Source: Corynebacterium tuberculostearicum (GTDB lineage: Bacteria > Actinomycetota > Actinomycetes > Mycobacteriales > Mycobacteriaceae). Taken from it: DNA of 64,000 bases. The stretch lies in contig NZ_CP073096.1 of the NCBI RefSeq assembly GCF_030503735.1, forward strand, positions 1,426,001-1,490,000, read 5' to 3'. This document shows positions 29,120 through 37,894 of this stretch, in pieces. A program made the position numbers and the translations under genes. Numbering within the stretch: position 1 is the stretch's first letter; each line of letters opens with the position of its first letter. The notes under the pieces are model-generated. The model saw only the letters and a program-made list of their open reading frames with translations, made no database searches and was not told the origin of the DNA.

Positions 29120-29135
29120 TATACAGCTTGGTCTA
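29120..29135. promoter_or_regulatory. McbR operator of metY-metX
   Basis: TATAC-AGCTTG-GTCTA differs from the McbR consensus TAGAC-N6-GTCTA by one base. It lies 12 bp before the metY ATG, over the expected start of transcription. McbR is the S-adenosylhomocysteine-responsive repressor of sulfur-amino-acid genes in Corynebacterium. Confidence 0.7.
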
Positions 29136-29147
29136 GTCTTGCCAAGC

Positions 29148-30464
29148 ATGACGACGAAATACGATAACTCCAATTCCAACTGGTCCTTCGCTACCCGCTC
29201 CGTACACGCGGGCCAAAACCTCGACGGGCACCACAACGCCCGCAACGTGCCGATTTACCAGACCACTTCCTACGTTTTTAACGACGCCGAGCACGCGGCC
29301 AACCGCTTCAACCTTTCCGATGCTGGCCCCATCTACACCCGCCTGACCAACCCCACCCAGGACGCGCTGGAAGAACGCCTCGCCTCCCTCGAGGGCGGCG
29401 TCGCGGCCGTTGCCTTCGCCTCCGGCCAGGCCGCCGAAACCGCGGCCATTTTGAACCTCGCCTCGGCCGGCGACCACATCGTGACCTCCCCGCGCCTCTA
29501 CGGCGGTACCTCAACACTCTTCACCGTCACGCTCAAGCGCCTAGGCATCGACGTCACCCTCGTCGAGAACCCGGATGACCCGCAGTCCTGGCAGGACGCC
29601 GTCCAGCCAAATACCAAGGCCTTCTACGGCGAGACCTTCGGCAACCCCGTGGCCGATGTCCTCGATATCCCGGCCATCGCCGAGGTCGCCCACAACAACC
29701 AGGTCCCGTTCATCGTGGATAACACCACCGCCACCGCCGCCCTCGCCCGGCCGCTGGACCTCGGCGCGGATATCGTCGTGGTCTCCACCACCAAGTTCTA
29801 CACCGGCAATGGCTCGGCCATGGGCGGCGCGATTATCGACGGCGGCTCCTTCGACTGGACCGTCACCCGCAACGGCGAGCCCGTCTTCCCCTACTTCATC
29901 ACTCCAGATGAGGCCTACCACGGCCTGAAATACGCCGATCTCGGCGCCCCAGCCTTCGCGCTCAAGGCCCGCGCCGGCCTGCTGCGCGATACCGGCGCCG
30001 CCATCTCCCCCTTCAACGCCTGGCTGACGCTGAACGGAATAGAGACGGTGGGGCTGCGCGTCGAAAAGCACAATGCCAACGCCCAGGCCGTCGCCGAATA
30101 CCTGGAAGGCCACGCCAAGGTCACCAAGGTCAACTACGCCGGCCTGGATTCTTCGCCGTACAAGGCCACCAAGGAAAAGCTCGGCTATGCCTATACCGGT
30201 TCCGTGCTCTCTTTCGATATCGATGGCGGCCGCGAAGAAGCCTGGGCGTTTATCGACGCCCTCAAGCTCCACTCCAACCTCGCCAATATCGGCGATACCC
30301 GCTCCCTGGCCGTGCACCCGGCGACCACCACGCACTCGCAGTCCGACGAGCCTGCGCTGGCAGCGGCCGGCATCACCCAGTCCACCATCCGCCTATCCGT
30401 GGGCATCGAGCACATCGATGACATCATCGCGGATCTCGACCTGGGTTTTAACGCGTTGGCATGA
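29148..30464 (+). CDS. metY: O-acetylhomoserine sulfhydrylase
   Basis: Makes homocysteine from O-acetylhomoserine and sulfide (direct sulfhydrylation), using PLP. The 438-residue Cys/Met-metabolism enzyme has SVHAGQ at the N terminus, IYQTTSYVF, and the PLP lysine in VVVSTTKFYTGNGS. ATG at 29148 gives the usual MTTKYDNSN start. Its last bases overlap metX (ATGA). Confidence 0.95.
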   Translation: MTTKYDNSNSNWSFATRSVHAGQNLDGHHNARNVPIYQTTSYVFNDAEHAANRFNLSDAGPIYTRLTNPTQDALEERLASLEGGVAAVAFASGQAAETAAILNLASAGDHIVTSPRLYGGTSTLFTVTLKRLGIDVTLVENPDDPQSWQDAVQPNTKAFYGETFGNPVADVLDIPAIAEVAHNNQVPFIVDNTTATAALARPLDLGADIVVVSTTKFYTGNGSAMGGAIIDGGSFDWTVTRNGEPVFPYFITPDEAYHGLKYADLGAPAFALKARAGLLRDTGAAISPFNAWLTLNGIETVGLRVEKHNANAQAVAEYLEGHAKVTKVNYAGLDSSPYKATKEKLGYAYTGSVLSFDIDGGREEAWAFIDALKLHSNLANIGDTRSLAVHPATTTHSQSDEPALAAAGITQSTIRLSVGIEHIDDIIADLDLGFNALA

Positions 30465-31579
30465 AGCTAGTTAGCATCGGCAACTTTCACACCGAAGCCG
30501 GCGCCACGCTTGCCGACGCCCACATTGCCTACCACCGCTTCGGCCACCTCCTCGGCGATCCCCACGGCCGCAATAACGTCATTGTGGTTGAACACGCCCT
30601 GACCGGTGACTCGAATGTGGCCGAATGGTGGGCTGATCTGGTCGGCCCTGGCAAGGCGCTAGATACGACGAAGTGGTGCGTTATCGCCACCAACGCACTG
30701 GGCGGCTGCTCCGGCTCCACCGGCCCCGCCTCCCCGCACCCAGACGACGGCTGCGCCTGGGGCTCGCGCTTCCCTGCGCTTTCGGTGCGCGACCTCGTCG
30801 CGGCCGAGCGCGCCGCGCTCCGCGAGCTCGGCATCACCCACGTCCACGCCATCATTGGCGGCTCGATGGGCGGCGCGCGCACGCTGGAGTGGACGCTGAT
30901 GCACCCCGAGGCCGTTGATGCGGCTTGCGTCATTGCCGTATCGGCCCGCGCTTCCGCCTGGCAGATTGGCATCCAGTCGGCGCAAATCGCGGCCATCGAG
31001 CAGGATTCCTTCTGGCACGGCGGCGATTACTACGCCTCCGCGCAGCGCCCGCGCGAGGGGCTGGCGGCCGCGCGTCGCATTGCACACCTGACGTATCGCG
31101 GCGAGCAGGAAATCGACGAGCGCTTCGGCGTCCAGGCCCGGACCGGCGAGAACCCACTCGGGCCCTACCGCCGCCGCAATGAGCGCTTTGCCGTCAACTC
31201 CTACCTGGACTATCAGGGCATCAAGCTGGCCGACCGCTTTGACGCCGGCTCCTACGTCACCCTCACCGAGGCGCTCAACCGCCACGATATCGGCCGCGGC
31301 CGCGGCGGCCTCAACCGCGCGCTGGGCTCATCGGAGGTGCCAACCATGGTCGTCGGCGTGGACACGGATATCTTGTACCCGTATCACCAGCAGGAACACA
31401 TCTCGCGCAACCTTGGCAACCTGCTTGCGATGGCGAAGGTTGTCTCCCCGGTAGGCCACGACGCTTTCCTTACCGAGTCACGCCAGATGGATCGCATCTT
31501 GCGAAACTTCCTCACCCTTTCCCAACCGGACCCGAGCATCGATTCTGCGGCAGGCGATCCCACGGAGTATTCGATCTAA
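30461..31579 (+). CDS. metX: Homoserine O-acetyltransferase
   Basis: Acetylates homoserine with acetyl-CoA, the first committed step of methionine synthesis. The 372-residue alpha/beta hydrolase-fold enzyme has the nucleophile Ser in IIGGSMGGARTLEW, Asp in VGVDTDILYPYHQQ and His in VGHDAFLTE. It is co-translated with metY through a 4-bp overlap and so falls under the same McbR-like control. Confidence 0.95.
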   Translation: MKLVSIGNFHTEAGATLADAHIAYHRFGHLLGDPHGRNNVIVVEHALTGDSNVAEWWADLVGPGKALDTTKWCVIATNALGGCSGSTGPASPHPDDGCAWGSRFPALSVRDLVAAERAALRELGITHVHAIIGGSMGGARTLEWTLMHPEAVDAACVIAVSARASAWQIGIQSAQIAAIEQDSFWHGGDYYASAQRPREGLAAARRIAHLTYRGEQEIDERFGVQARTGENPLGPYRRRNERFAVNSYLDYQGIKLADRFDAGSYVTLTEALNRHDIGRGRGGLNRALGSSEVPTMVVGVDTDILYPYHQQEHISRNLGNLLAMAKVVSPVGHDAFLTESRQMDRILRNFLTLSQPDPSIDSAAGDPTEYSI

Positions 31580-31692
31580 GTGCTCGCTGCATCTGCAATC
31601 GCCGAAGCTGCGCAGCGCGCACCATCGATAAGGCGTGCGGCACGCTGCGCTGGTCCTATGGCCAGTCGTGGCAAGCAGAGACGGGACGGGGC

Positions 31693-32673
31693 TCAGCCGT
31701 CTTCGGGCGGTGAGGCCCAGGGCGGGCGCCAGACGATACCTTCGCCGGGGCGGCGCTCAAGCCGGCCGCGGCGCGGCGGCGCATTGGGGTCATCATCATT
31801 GACCCCGTTGTGATACTTGCAGGCCATGGTGAGGTTCTCGGGATTCGTGTCCCCGCCGAGCAGCCACGGGGTGAGGTGGTGGACTTGGCATTCATCCGCC
31901 GGCGTATGGCAGTCGGGCCACGGACATACAGGATTTTCCGCCATCGCCATCTGGCGTTGCTTCCATGTAGCCCGGCGCCGCGATTGATAGAGGTTTACGG
32001 GGCCGGTGACGGGGTGGATGAGGGTGATAAGGCCGACGTCGGAAAGCGCGCGGCGGGCAAGGTCCGCACCGGAGATTTGCGCGCCATTGGTCAGCTGCAG
32101 GGTGACGTCCTCGCCGTGGGTAACTTTGACCATCTCATTGAGGGTAAGCACCACATTGGTGGTGATTGTGGAGGCGGCGGCACCCTGGGAAAAGACGCGG
32201 CGAGCATCGGCGACGGTGGAGACATGGTTGTTAATCTCTGCCACCAGTTCGGACTCGGCGGTAATGGTCAGCGTCCACAGGTCGTCGCGGCGGCGGGTTA
32301 GGCGCACGCCCTCAGAGCGCTTGGTGGTACGCTCCTCGCGCACCAGGCGGCGGGCGCGCTTTTCAATCTCGCTGCTAGCAACGCGCAGGGCGCAGAGTTC
32401 CTCGCGCAGCGCCCAGGCCGCACGCTGGGTTTTCATCTTCTGGGCGTAGTGCTCGATGATTTTTAGCGCGTCGAGCGGCAGCGTGGTGCGGCGGGCGGTG
32501 CGCTGCTTGGCGCGAAAGGAGGTTCGGCCGAAGTAGGTATCGGCAAGGCGGGCGAACTCGGCGGCCTCGCGATCGCTAAAGCCCTTATCGACGAGCTCTT
32601 CTACCGACAGCCCAGCACACTCCTCGATGAGCACCATCGGGGAGTTCACGGCTGTCAGGTAGTTCGAAATCAT
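31693..32673 (-). CDS. DUF222/HNH endonuclease-domain protein
   Basis: A 326-residue 13E12-type protein: DUF222 in the N-terminal two-thirds and a C-terminal HNH domain with zinc ligands and the HH core (CPWPDCHTPADECQVHHL, then YHNGVNDDDPNAPPRRG). These genes are multicopy in actinobacteria and often lie near mobile DNA; their role is unproven. The protein at 48155 is a paralogue with the same DDDPNAPPRRGRLER stretch. Confidence 0.85.
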   Translation of the reverse strand: MISNYLTAVNSPMVLIEECAGLSVEELVDKGFSDREAAEFARLADTYFGRTSFRAKQRTARRTTLPLDALKIIEHYAQKMKTQRAAWALREELCALRVASSEIEKRARRLVREERTTKRSEGVRLTRRRDDLWTLTITAESELVAEINNHVSTVADARRVFSQGAAASTITTNVVLTLNEMVKVTHGEDVTLQLTNGAQISGADLARRALSDVGLITLIHPVTGPVNLYQSRRRATWKQRQMAMAENPVCPWPDCHTPADECQVHHLTPWLLGGDTNPENLTMACKYHNGVNDDDPNAPPRRGRLERRPGEGIVWRPPWASPPEDG

Positions 32674-32799
32674 GGCCCCGAGCCTAAGTCGGCCGTGCTA
32701 CCCGACGCGCGTCGGCGAGCGGTGGTCTGTGGATAACCGCCGGAAATACACCTTTTAGGGCCGAGATGGGTGATGGTTCTACAAAAAGCCTGTGGATAA

Positions 32800-33114
32800 C
32801 TAGCTGCCGAGCGAGTCCACGGAGAAGGCCAGAAAGGCCATCACGGCGCCGAGTAGGCCAGTAAAGCAGGCATCGAAGCGGCGCGAGCGCACGGCGAGCA
32901 CGCCGACGCGGCGGGAATCACAGGTAAGGCGAACCACGGTGAGCCACAGCAGAGCGAGGCCAAGGAGGAACGTGGCCCGGCGCCAGTACTCGAATGCCGC
33001 GTAGCCGCCAGAGACAACCACGCCCGCCACGAAGATGCCGATGGCCGCCCACTGCGCGGCGGGCGGCAGCGGGGAGGGCGCGAGGCCGGCGTCGTGCGGA
33101 TTGTCTAGATTCAC
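32800..33114 (-). CDS. DUF3017-family small membrane protein
   Basis: A 104-residue protein with three hydrophobic segments (about residues 20-40, 47-62 and 82-100). It matches the DUF3017 pattern and the conserved position directly after folD, which it overlaps by 4 bp. Function unknown. Confidence 0.8.
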   Translation of the reverse strand: MNLDNPHDAGLAPSPLPPAAQWAAIGIFVAGVVVSGGYAAFEYWRRATFLLGLALLWLTVVRLTCDSRRVGVLAVRSRRFDACFTGLLGAVMAFLAFSVDSLGS

Positions 33115-33959
33115 GCCAACTTTTCCGCGCGCTCGACGATATTGCGCACCAAGAAGGCACGGGTCAGCGGGCCGACGCCGCCCGGGTTCGGCGAGACGAA
33201 TCCGGCCTTGTCCCAGCAGTCTGGGTGGATGTCGCCGGTGAGCTTGCCGTCGACGCGGGAAACTCCGACGTCGAGAAGCGCGGCGCCTTCCTTAATCATG
33301 TTCGCAGTGAGCATGTGGGGCTGGCCGGCAGCGGCAATGACGATATCGGCCTCGCGGGTCTCAGCGGCCAGGTCTTTGGTGCCGGTGTGGCAGAGCGTGA
33401 CGGTGGAATTCTCGCTGCGGCGGGTAAGCATCAGGCCGATGGGGCGACCCACGGTAACGCCGCGGCCGATGACCACGGTCTTGGCGCCGTCAAGCTCAAC
33501 GCCGAAGCGGCGCAGCAAGTGCAAGCAGCCATTCGGGGTACACGGCAGGGGTGCGTCCTCGTTGAGCACGAGCTTGCCCAGATTGACCGGGTGCAGGCCA
33601 TCGGCATCCTTGGCGGGGTCGATTCGCTCGAGGATGGCGTTTTCATCTAGGTGCTTGGGCAGCGGGAGCTGGACGATGTAGCCGGTGCAGGCGTCATCGG
33701 CGTTGAGCTCATCGATGACGGCCTCGAGCTCTTCCTGCGTGATGTCGGCCGGCAGGTCCTTGCGGATGGAGTTGATGCCGAGCTTTTCACAGTCGCGGTG
33801 CTTCATCTTCACATAGGACTGGGAGCCGGGGTCTTCGCCGACCAGGACGGTGGCGAGGCCGGGCGTAATCCCCTTGTCTTTCAGCGCGGCCACGCGCTGG
33901 GCGAGGTCGGCGAAAATCTCGTCGCGGTACAGTGTGCCATCTAGTTTGGTAGCGCTCAT
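33111..33959 (-). CDS. folD: Methylenetetrahydrofolate dehydrogenase/cyclohydrolase
   Basis: Interconverts 5,10-methylene-, methenyl- and 10-formyl-tetrahydrofolate. The 282-residue enzyme has the folate-site [26 protein letters not shown], the NADP-site [13 protein letters not shown] and the C-terminal [12 protein letters not shown] at 33959 ([16 protein letters not shown]) is preferred over 33968 by family N terminus. Confidence 0.95.
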   Translation of the reverse strand: MSATKLDGTLYRDEIFADLAQRVAALKDKGITPGLATVLVGEDPGSQSYVKMKHRDCEKLGINSIRKDLPADITQEELEAVIDELNADDACTGYIVQLPLPKHLDENAILERIDPAKDADGLHPVNLGKLVLNEDAPLPCTPNGCLHLLRRFGVELDGAKTVVIGRGVTVGRPIGLMLTRRSENSTVTLCHTGTKDLAAETREADIVIAAAGQPHMLTANMIKEGAALLDVGVSRVDGKLTGDIHPDCWDKAGFVSPNPGGVGPLTRAFLVRNIVERAEKLA

Positions 33960-33982
33960 AGCCACCATCCTAGACTGAAGGC

Positions 33983-34453
33983 ATGAGCCAGCTGCACATT
34001 GTCTTTGATAACCCGGTCATTCCTACTAATACGGGCAACGCCATCCGCACGGCCGCGGTAACAGGCGCGAGCCTGCACCTGATTGAGCCGCTGGGCTTTA
34101 ATTTCGACGATAAGCACTTAAAGCGCGCCGGGCTGGATTATCACGATCTGGCCGATGTGCAGATTCACAAGGATTTTCAGGCCTGCATGGATGCGCTGCC
34201 GGGGGCGCGCGTCTTCGCGTTTACCACGCATACGGATAAGTGGTTTACGGATATCGAATACCAGGAGGGCGATGTCTTGCTCTTCGGCACGGAGCCGACT
34301 GGCCTGCCGGAGGAGCATATTAACCATCCGCGCGTGACGGATCGTGTGCGCATTCCGATGGTGCCGGCCAGGCGCTCGATGAACCTGTCGAATTCGGCGT
34401 CGACGGCCGTATTCGAGGCGTGGCGCCAGCTGGGCTTTAACGGGGCGGTTTAA
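33983..34453 (+). CDS. trmL: tRNA (cytidine(34)-2'-O)-methyltransferase
   Basis: A 156-residue SPOUT methyltransferase that 2'-O-methylates the wobble base of leucine tRNAs. The trefoil-knot motifs are present: [32 protein letters not shown] and [17 protein letters not shown]. Its 3' end overlaps the convergent PH-domain gene by 17 bp. Confidence 0.93.
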   Translation: MSQLHIVFDNPVIPTNTGNAIRTAAVTGASLHLIEPLGFNFDDKHLKRAGLDYHDLADVQIHKDFQACMDALPGARVFAFTTHTDKWFTDIEYQEGDVLLFGTEPTGLPEEHINHPRVTDRVRIPMVPARRSMNLSNSASTAVFEAWRQLGFNGAV

Positions 34454-35762
34454 GTCCCGGCAGTTGGCGGGAGCGCAGGCGGGCAAGGAGTGCGGTGGCG
34501 TCGGCAAGCGTGAGGTTGCGCGCGGCCATGCGCACCGGCCCTTGGACCAAGTCAAGGTCGACGGTGGCTAGGCCGAGCGCCTGGGAAATCGGCCCGCGGC
34601 GGTAGGTTAGCTCCTGGATATGGGAGGTGTGGATGGCCTTGACGCGGCGGTTGAGCCGGCCGTTGCGCACGATGACGTAGTCGCCGGTGAGCGCGACGGT
34701 TTGCTGGCGGTAATCCAGCGGGGAGACCCATTTGGCGCGGGCCGGCGAGGCGTAGGTGGGGGCGGCGTCGGCCGGGAGGAATTGCCGGGCTTGGGCGAGG
34801 GTGCCCACCGGCAGGATGCGGGTGGAGCCAGAAGCCTTGCCGCTTGCCGACGCCCCATATCCCGCCACCGAAACCCTCACCTCATACCAGCCCAACGGCC
34901 GCCACAGGAACGGCTGGGTAATTTGTACAGCGTGGATGCGGTCGAGGCGGATGCTTTGGCGGCGGCGATCGGCCAGGCCGTAAGTGATGTTGAGGACCTC
35001 GCCGTCGGTGCGGGCGGTGTAGCGCCAGGATGAATCGAGCACGTTCCAGACGTTGGGTATCGCGCCGACGAGGATGGGCAGCGCGGTCGACAGCGGCAGC
35101 CGGGTGACCACGACGACGATGAGGAAGCCGACGAGGAAAAGCGTGGACGTACGCAACGCGGCCGCAATCAGGGAGCGGGCGATGGGGATTTCGGGCACGA
35201 GGGCCGGTTCTTCGGCCAGTTCTGCAGCCGATTCCTCGGCTGGTGTCCCGGTTTGGGAGATGGGAGCACCGTGAACGCGGGCGAGGATGTCATCGCGCAG
35301 GGCCTCGGCATCGGCCTTTTTGAGGTAGGCGATTTCGATGACGGAAGATTGGCCGCCGGCGGTTTCCACGCGCACAGCCGCTAGCCGGAAAAGGCGTGCG
35401 ATGACGGGCTCGACGACGTCGACGGCCTGCGTGCGGTCATACCGTGCGGTGCGCAATTGGGTTGAAAAGAGGCCGCGGTGCAGGGAAAGTTCTTCCGCGC
35501 CGAGCTGGTAGCCCATGCGGCGCCACCACAGGCCGGAAGCGAGCCACACGACCGCGCAGACCACAATGAAACCGGCGAGAGCTAAAGCGGTATCGCGCAG
35601 GGCCTCGCCGCGGTGTTCGCCAGTGATAAAGGCGAATATATCGCTCAGGGCCTCCATGTTGACGTTGAGGGCGAAGGCCGCGATGAGGGCCAAGATGACC
35701 GACCACAGGTGCAGCAGCGGGGTAAGGCGGTGGACGCGACGGAAGCTCGGCTGGGTACTCAT
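34437..35762 (-). CDS. PH-domain (bPH2, YdbT-like) membrane protein
   Basis: A 441-residue membrane protein with two N-terminal helices, then three bacterial PH (DUF304) repeats separated by more helices; LSLHRGLFSTQLRTARYDRTQAVDV and LNITYGLADRRRQSIRLDRIHAV show the repeat pattern. YdbS/YdbT pairs protect Bacillus against bacteriocins and membrane stress; here the role is unknown. ATG at 35762 overlaps the stop of the upstream PH gene (ATGA). The frame continues far upstream without family similarity. Confidence 0.85.
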   Translation of the reverse strand: MSTQPSFRRVHRLTPLLHLWSVILALIAAFALNVNMEALSDIFAFITGEHRGEALRDTALALAGFIVVCAVVWLASGLWWRRMGYQLGAEELSLHRGLFSTQLRTARYDRTQAVDVVEPVIARLFRLAAVRVETAGGQSSVIEIAYLKKADAEALRDDILARVHGAPISQTGTPAEESAAELAEEPALVPEIPIARSLIAAALRTSTLFLVGFLIVVVVTRLPLSTALPILVGAIPNVWNVLDSSWRYTARTDGEVLNITYGLADRRRQSIRLDRIHAVQITQPFLWRPLGWYEVRVSVAGYGASASGKASGSTRILPVGTLAQARQFLPADAAPTYASPARAKWVSPLDYRQQTVALTGDYVIVRNGRLNRRVKAIHTSHIQELTYRRGPISQALGLATVDLDLVQGPVRMAARNLTLADATALLARLRSRQLPGLKPPR

Positions 35763-36220
35763 AGGCCGCTCATCCGTTCGCGGGCTTGGTGGGCAAGGCG
35801 GGTGCGGAGGGTGTCGGCAAGCGGGGCTTCTAGGCCCTTGATGGTGGCGTCCGTGCTGGCCGACGCCGTGTGGAGCTGCAACTTTTTCAGCCCGAGCGCG
35901 CGGTCGATGGGCCCGGAGGTGACATCGACGAATTGGATGCGGCCATAGGGCACGACGGTAAAGGTGTACCAGAGCTTGCCGCGGGTGATAAGTAGCTCGT
36001 CGTCGGTTTCGAGCCAGCCCATGTTGCGCACTTGGGCTGGGATGAGCCAGAGCAGCCAGAAGAAAAGGGCGACGAACAGTCCGGCCGCCCAATAGAACCA
36101 CGGGGTCCACCAAAAGCCTGCCGCAGCGGCGGCCGCGGCAAGGAGGGCCATCCAGCTCAGGTGGTGGATATAGCGCGAGGTGACCAGACGCGGCGAGACG
36201 GGATTCATTTCTTCGCTCAT
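35759..36220 (-). CDS. PH-domain (bPH2, YdbS-like) membrane protein
   Basis: A 153-residue protein with two membrane helices (about residues 22-60) and one bacterial PH domain (ELLITRGKLWYTFTVVPYGRIQFVDV). It is the YdbS-like partner of the larger downstream protein, with a 4-bp overlap. The start MSEEMNPVSPR at 36220 fits the family; an ATG at 36247 is possible. Confidence 0.85.
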   Translation of the reverse strand: MSEEMNPVSPRLVTSRYIHHLSWMALLAAAAAAAGFWWTPWFYWAAGLFVALFFWLLWLIPAQVRNMGWLETDDELLITRGKLWYTFTVVPYGRIQFVDVTSGPIDRALGLKKLQLHTASASTDATIKGLEAPLADTLRTRLAHQARERMSGL

Positions 36221-36261
36221 AGCTATTGACAGTATCAATCGGGCCATCCCCTTGCGTCACT

Positions 36262-36308
36262 TATCGTTAATCGATATTATCGAATTACGACAACATCGAA
36301 AGTCGATA
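36262..36308. promoter_or_regulatory. Three tandem 15-bp operators at 16-bp period
   Basis: Three inverted repeats of form TATCG-N5-CGATA lie at 36262-36276 (perfect), 36278-36292 (one mismatch, CGACA) and 36294-36308 (one mismatch, CATCG). Each is separated by one base. The last ends 23 bp before the ATG at 36332. They are probably bound by the XRE protein encoded in the following operon. Confidence 0.75.
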
Positions 36309-36331
36309 AGAAATCGGCGGAAAGGATTGTC

Positions 36332-36880
36332 ATGACCACCCCACAACCCACCTCCAAGGCTGAGCGTCGCGAAATTAACGCGGCGGCCGGCATCGCCCTC
36401 CTCACCATCATCATCCTCGGCCCTACCTACCTACGCGACCTTGCCACCGGCCGCTTTTCCACCGCACTGAGCGCGGCTATTCCGGAAGGCCTGAGCAAGC
36501 ACAACCTCGACGGCGGGCCATTCTGGATGCTCACTGCGGCGCTCGTCGTCAAGATTGCAGCAATCTTGGTTATCGCGTTCTTTGCCTATCGCCTGGTTAA
36601 GCCGATGCTTCGCGGGCAGGTTTTTAATGCGAAAAATATCCGCCTCCTAAACGGAATGACCATCGGAATCCTTATCTGGTTCATCGGACGCTTCCCACTC
36701 GAAGGCATGGGCAATAACTGGGCCTCCTCGCAGCTCGGAATTGACTGGTGGGCCAGCCAGAACGGATCCTCATTAGGCGAGCTTGCGCTGCTCTACCTTT
36801 TTGTCTGCACCTTGCAGCTCTTCTCGGCCGCCATCAAGCGCGGCTGCAAGCTAGAAGAAGAGGTGGACGGCCTTGTCTAA
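36332..36880 (+). CDS. DUF2975-family membrane protein
   Basis: A 182-residue protein with four hydrophobic segments (about 19-34, 67-90, 108-122, 148-168). The MLRGQVFNAKNIRLLN loop and the C-terminal GCKLEEEVDGLV match DUF2975. Such proteins are nearly always encoded with a small XRE regulator, as here (8-bp overlap). AAAGGA lies 5 bp before the ATG. Function unknown. Confidence 0.82.
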   Translation: MTTPQPTSKAERREINAAAGIALLTIIILGPTYLRDLATGRFSTALSAAIPEGLSKHNLDGGPFWMLTAALVVKIAAILVIAFFAYRLVKPMLRGQVFNAKNIRLLNGMTIGILIWFIGRFPLEGMGNNWASSQLGIDWWASQNGSSLGELALLYLFVCTLQLFSAAIKRGCKLEEEVDGLV

Positions 36881-37091
36881 GCCACAAGAACCCCAAGTAG
36901 TCTGCCACCTCGACCGAATCATGAAAGAGCGCGGCATCACCGGTGCAGCCCTGGCCAAAGAGGTGGGCATCACCCCAGTTAACCTCTCCGTTCTAAAGAA
37001 TAATCGCGCCAAAGCCGTACGCTTTAGCACTCTGGCAGCACTATGCGCGGCACTGGACTGCCAGCCAGGGGATATCTTCGGCGTCGAGTAG
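36873..37091 (+). CDS. Small XRE/YozG-type HTH regulator
   Basis: A 72-residue protein that is essentially one Cro/C1 helix-turn-helix (ITGAALAKEVGITPVNLSVLKNNRAKAVRFSTLAALCAAL) ending DCQPGDIFGVE. This short form is the standard partner of DUF2975 proteins. It starts with TTG inside the end of the membrane-protein gene and is a good candidate to bind the triple operator upstream. Confidence 0.85.
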   Translation: MSKPQEPQVVCHLDRIMKERGITGAALAKEVGITPVNLSVLKNNRAKAVRFSTLAALCAALDCQPGDIFGVE

Positions 37092-37093
37092 CA

Positions 37094-37107
37094 ACCCTTG
37101 CCAGGGT
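37094..37107. promoter_or_regulatory. Palindrome upstream of second HTH gene
   Basis: ACCCT-TGCC-AGGGT, flanked by CAAC and GTTG, contains a possible -35 box TTGCCA (37098-37103); TACTTT at 37123-37128 could be the -10. It may be the operator of the HTH gene at 37134, which has no Shine-Dalgarno and may be leaderless. Alternatively it is a weak terminator for the first module. Confidence 0.4.
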
Positions 37108-37133
37108 GTTGGGTTTATGCAATACTTTGACTT

Positions 37134-37397
37134 ATGTCCCCAAAGAAGAAGCCCTCCGCACCCATTTATAACCGGGTACGTGTGCTGCGCGCCGAGCGGG
37201 ACATGTCGCGCGCACAACTAGCTGAGGCCATCGATGTTAACCCCCAGACCGTCGGTGCACTTGAGCGCGGCGACCACTCCCCCAGCCTGGACTTAGCCTT
37301 CCGCGTCTGCGAGGTCTTTGACCTCCCCGTGGAGGCTATCTTTTCCCGCCAGGAATTTGCCCCTATGTCCACTGAAATCTATAGGAAGAATTCCTAA
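37134..37397 (+). CDS. Small XRE-family HTH regulator
   Basis: An 87-residue Cro/C1-type protein (RVLRAERDMSRAQLAEAIDVNPQTVGALERGDHSPSL...) with a short tail after VEAIFSRQEF, the YgzD/YozG-like form. Its stop overlaps the start of the membrane-protein gene (TAATG). It is not closely similar to the HTH protein at 36873. Confidence 0.85.
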   Translation: MSPKKKPSAPIYNRVRVLRAERDMSRAQLAEAIDVNPQTVGALERGDHSPSLDLAFRVCEVFDLPVEAIFSRQEFAPMSTEIYRKNS

Positions 37398-37894
37398 TGG
37401 CTAACGCAATTCCTGCCTCTGTTTCTCGCCGCAAGCGCCTTGTCCTGGCCGGCGACATTTTCCTCGGCCTGGCCATCGTAGCTGCGGCCCTGCACTTCTT
37501 CACGCTCAGCTTGTCTAACTTGCTATGGCCGATTGCCGGTATCGCGGCCACCATCTACACCACGTCGCTCCGGCAGTCCATCCGTCGCCTCGATGAACCC
37601 ACCACGGAGATGGATGAGTACGAACTGCGCCTGCATACCGACGCCCGCGACACAGGACTTAAGACCGCAGTGGTTATTTCTATAGTGCTCTTCCTCGTCG
37701 CCGTCACCACCGCATTCGGCCTGCGCTTTCTCGGGGCGGAGCAGGTTGCAGTGGAGGAGGCGACCTCGGGGGCTAGTATCGCCATCTTCTTTGCCAAGCT
37801 CATCTATACCCAACTGCTGTGGATCCCTTTTGCGGTAGCCAAGGAATTGGCCAATAAGCTCAACGCGGACGAGCTGCGCAGCGGAGGAAACTAG
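37397..37894 (+). CDS. Membrane protein paired with the HTH regulator
   Basis: A 165-residue protein with four hydrophobic segments (about 16-36, 40-54, 90-110, 125-145). No enzymatic motif. Its arrangement with an XRE gene mirrors a common pattern in which the regulator controls a small stress-related membrane protein. Its end overlaps dnaE2 by 4 bp, convergently. Confidence 0.75.
   Translation: MANAIPASVSRRKRLVLAGDIFLGLAIVAAALHFFTLSLSNLLWPIAGIAATIYTTSLRQSIRRLDEPTTEMDEYELRLHTDARDTGLKTAVVISIVLFLVAVTTAFGLRFLGAEQVAVEEATSGASIAIFFAKLIYTQLLWIPFAVAKELANKLNADELRSGGN

Noticed and set aside
36221..36260. Upstream extension of the YdbT-like frame toward 36260
   Set aside because: It runs through the YdbS-like gene in another frame and lacks similarity; the 4-bp overlap at 35759-35762 sets the true start.
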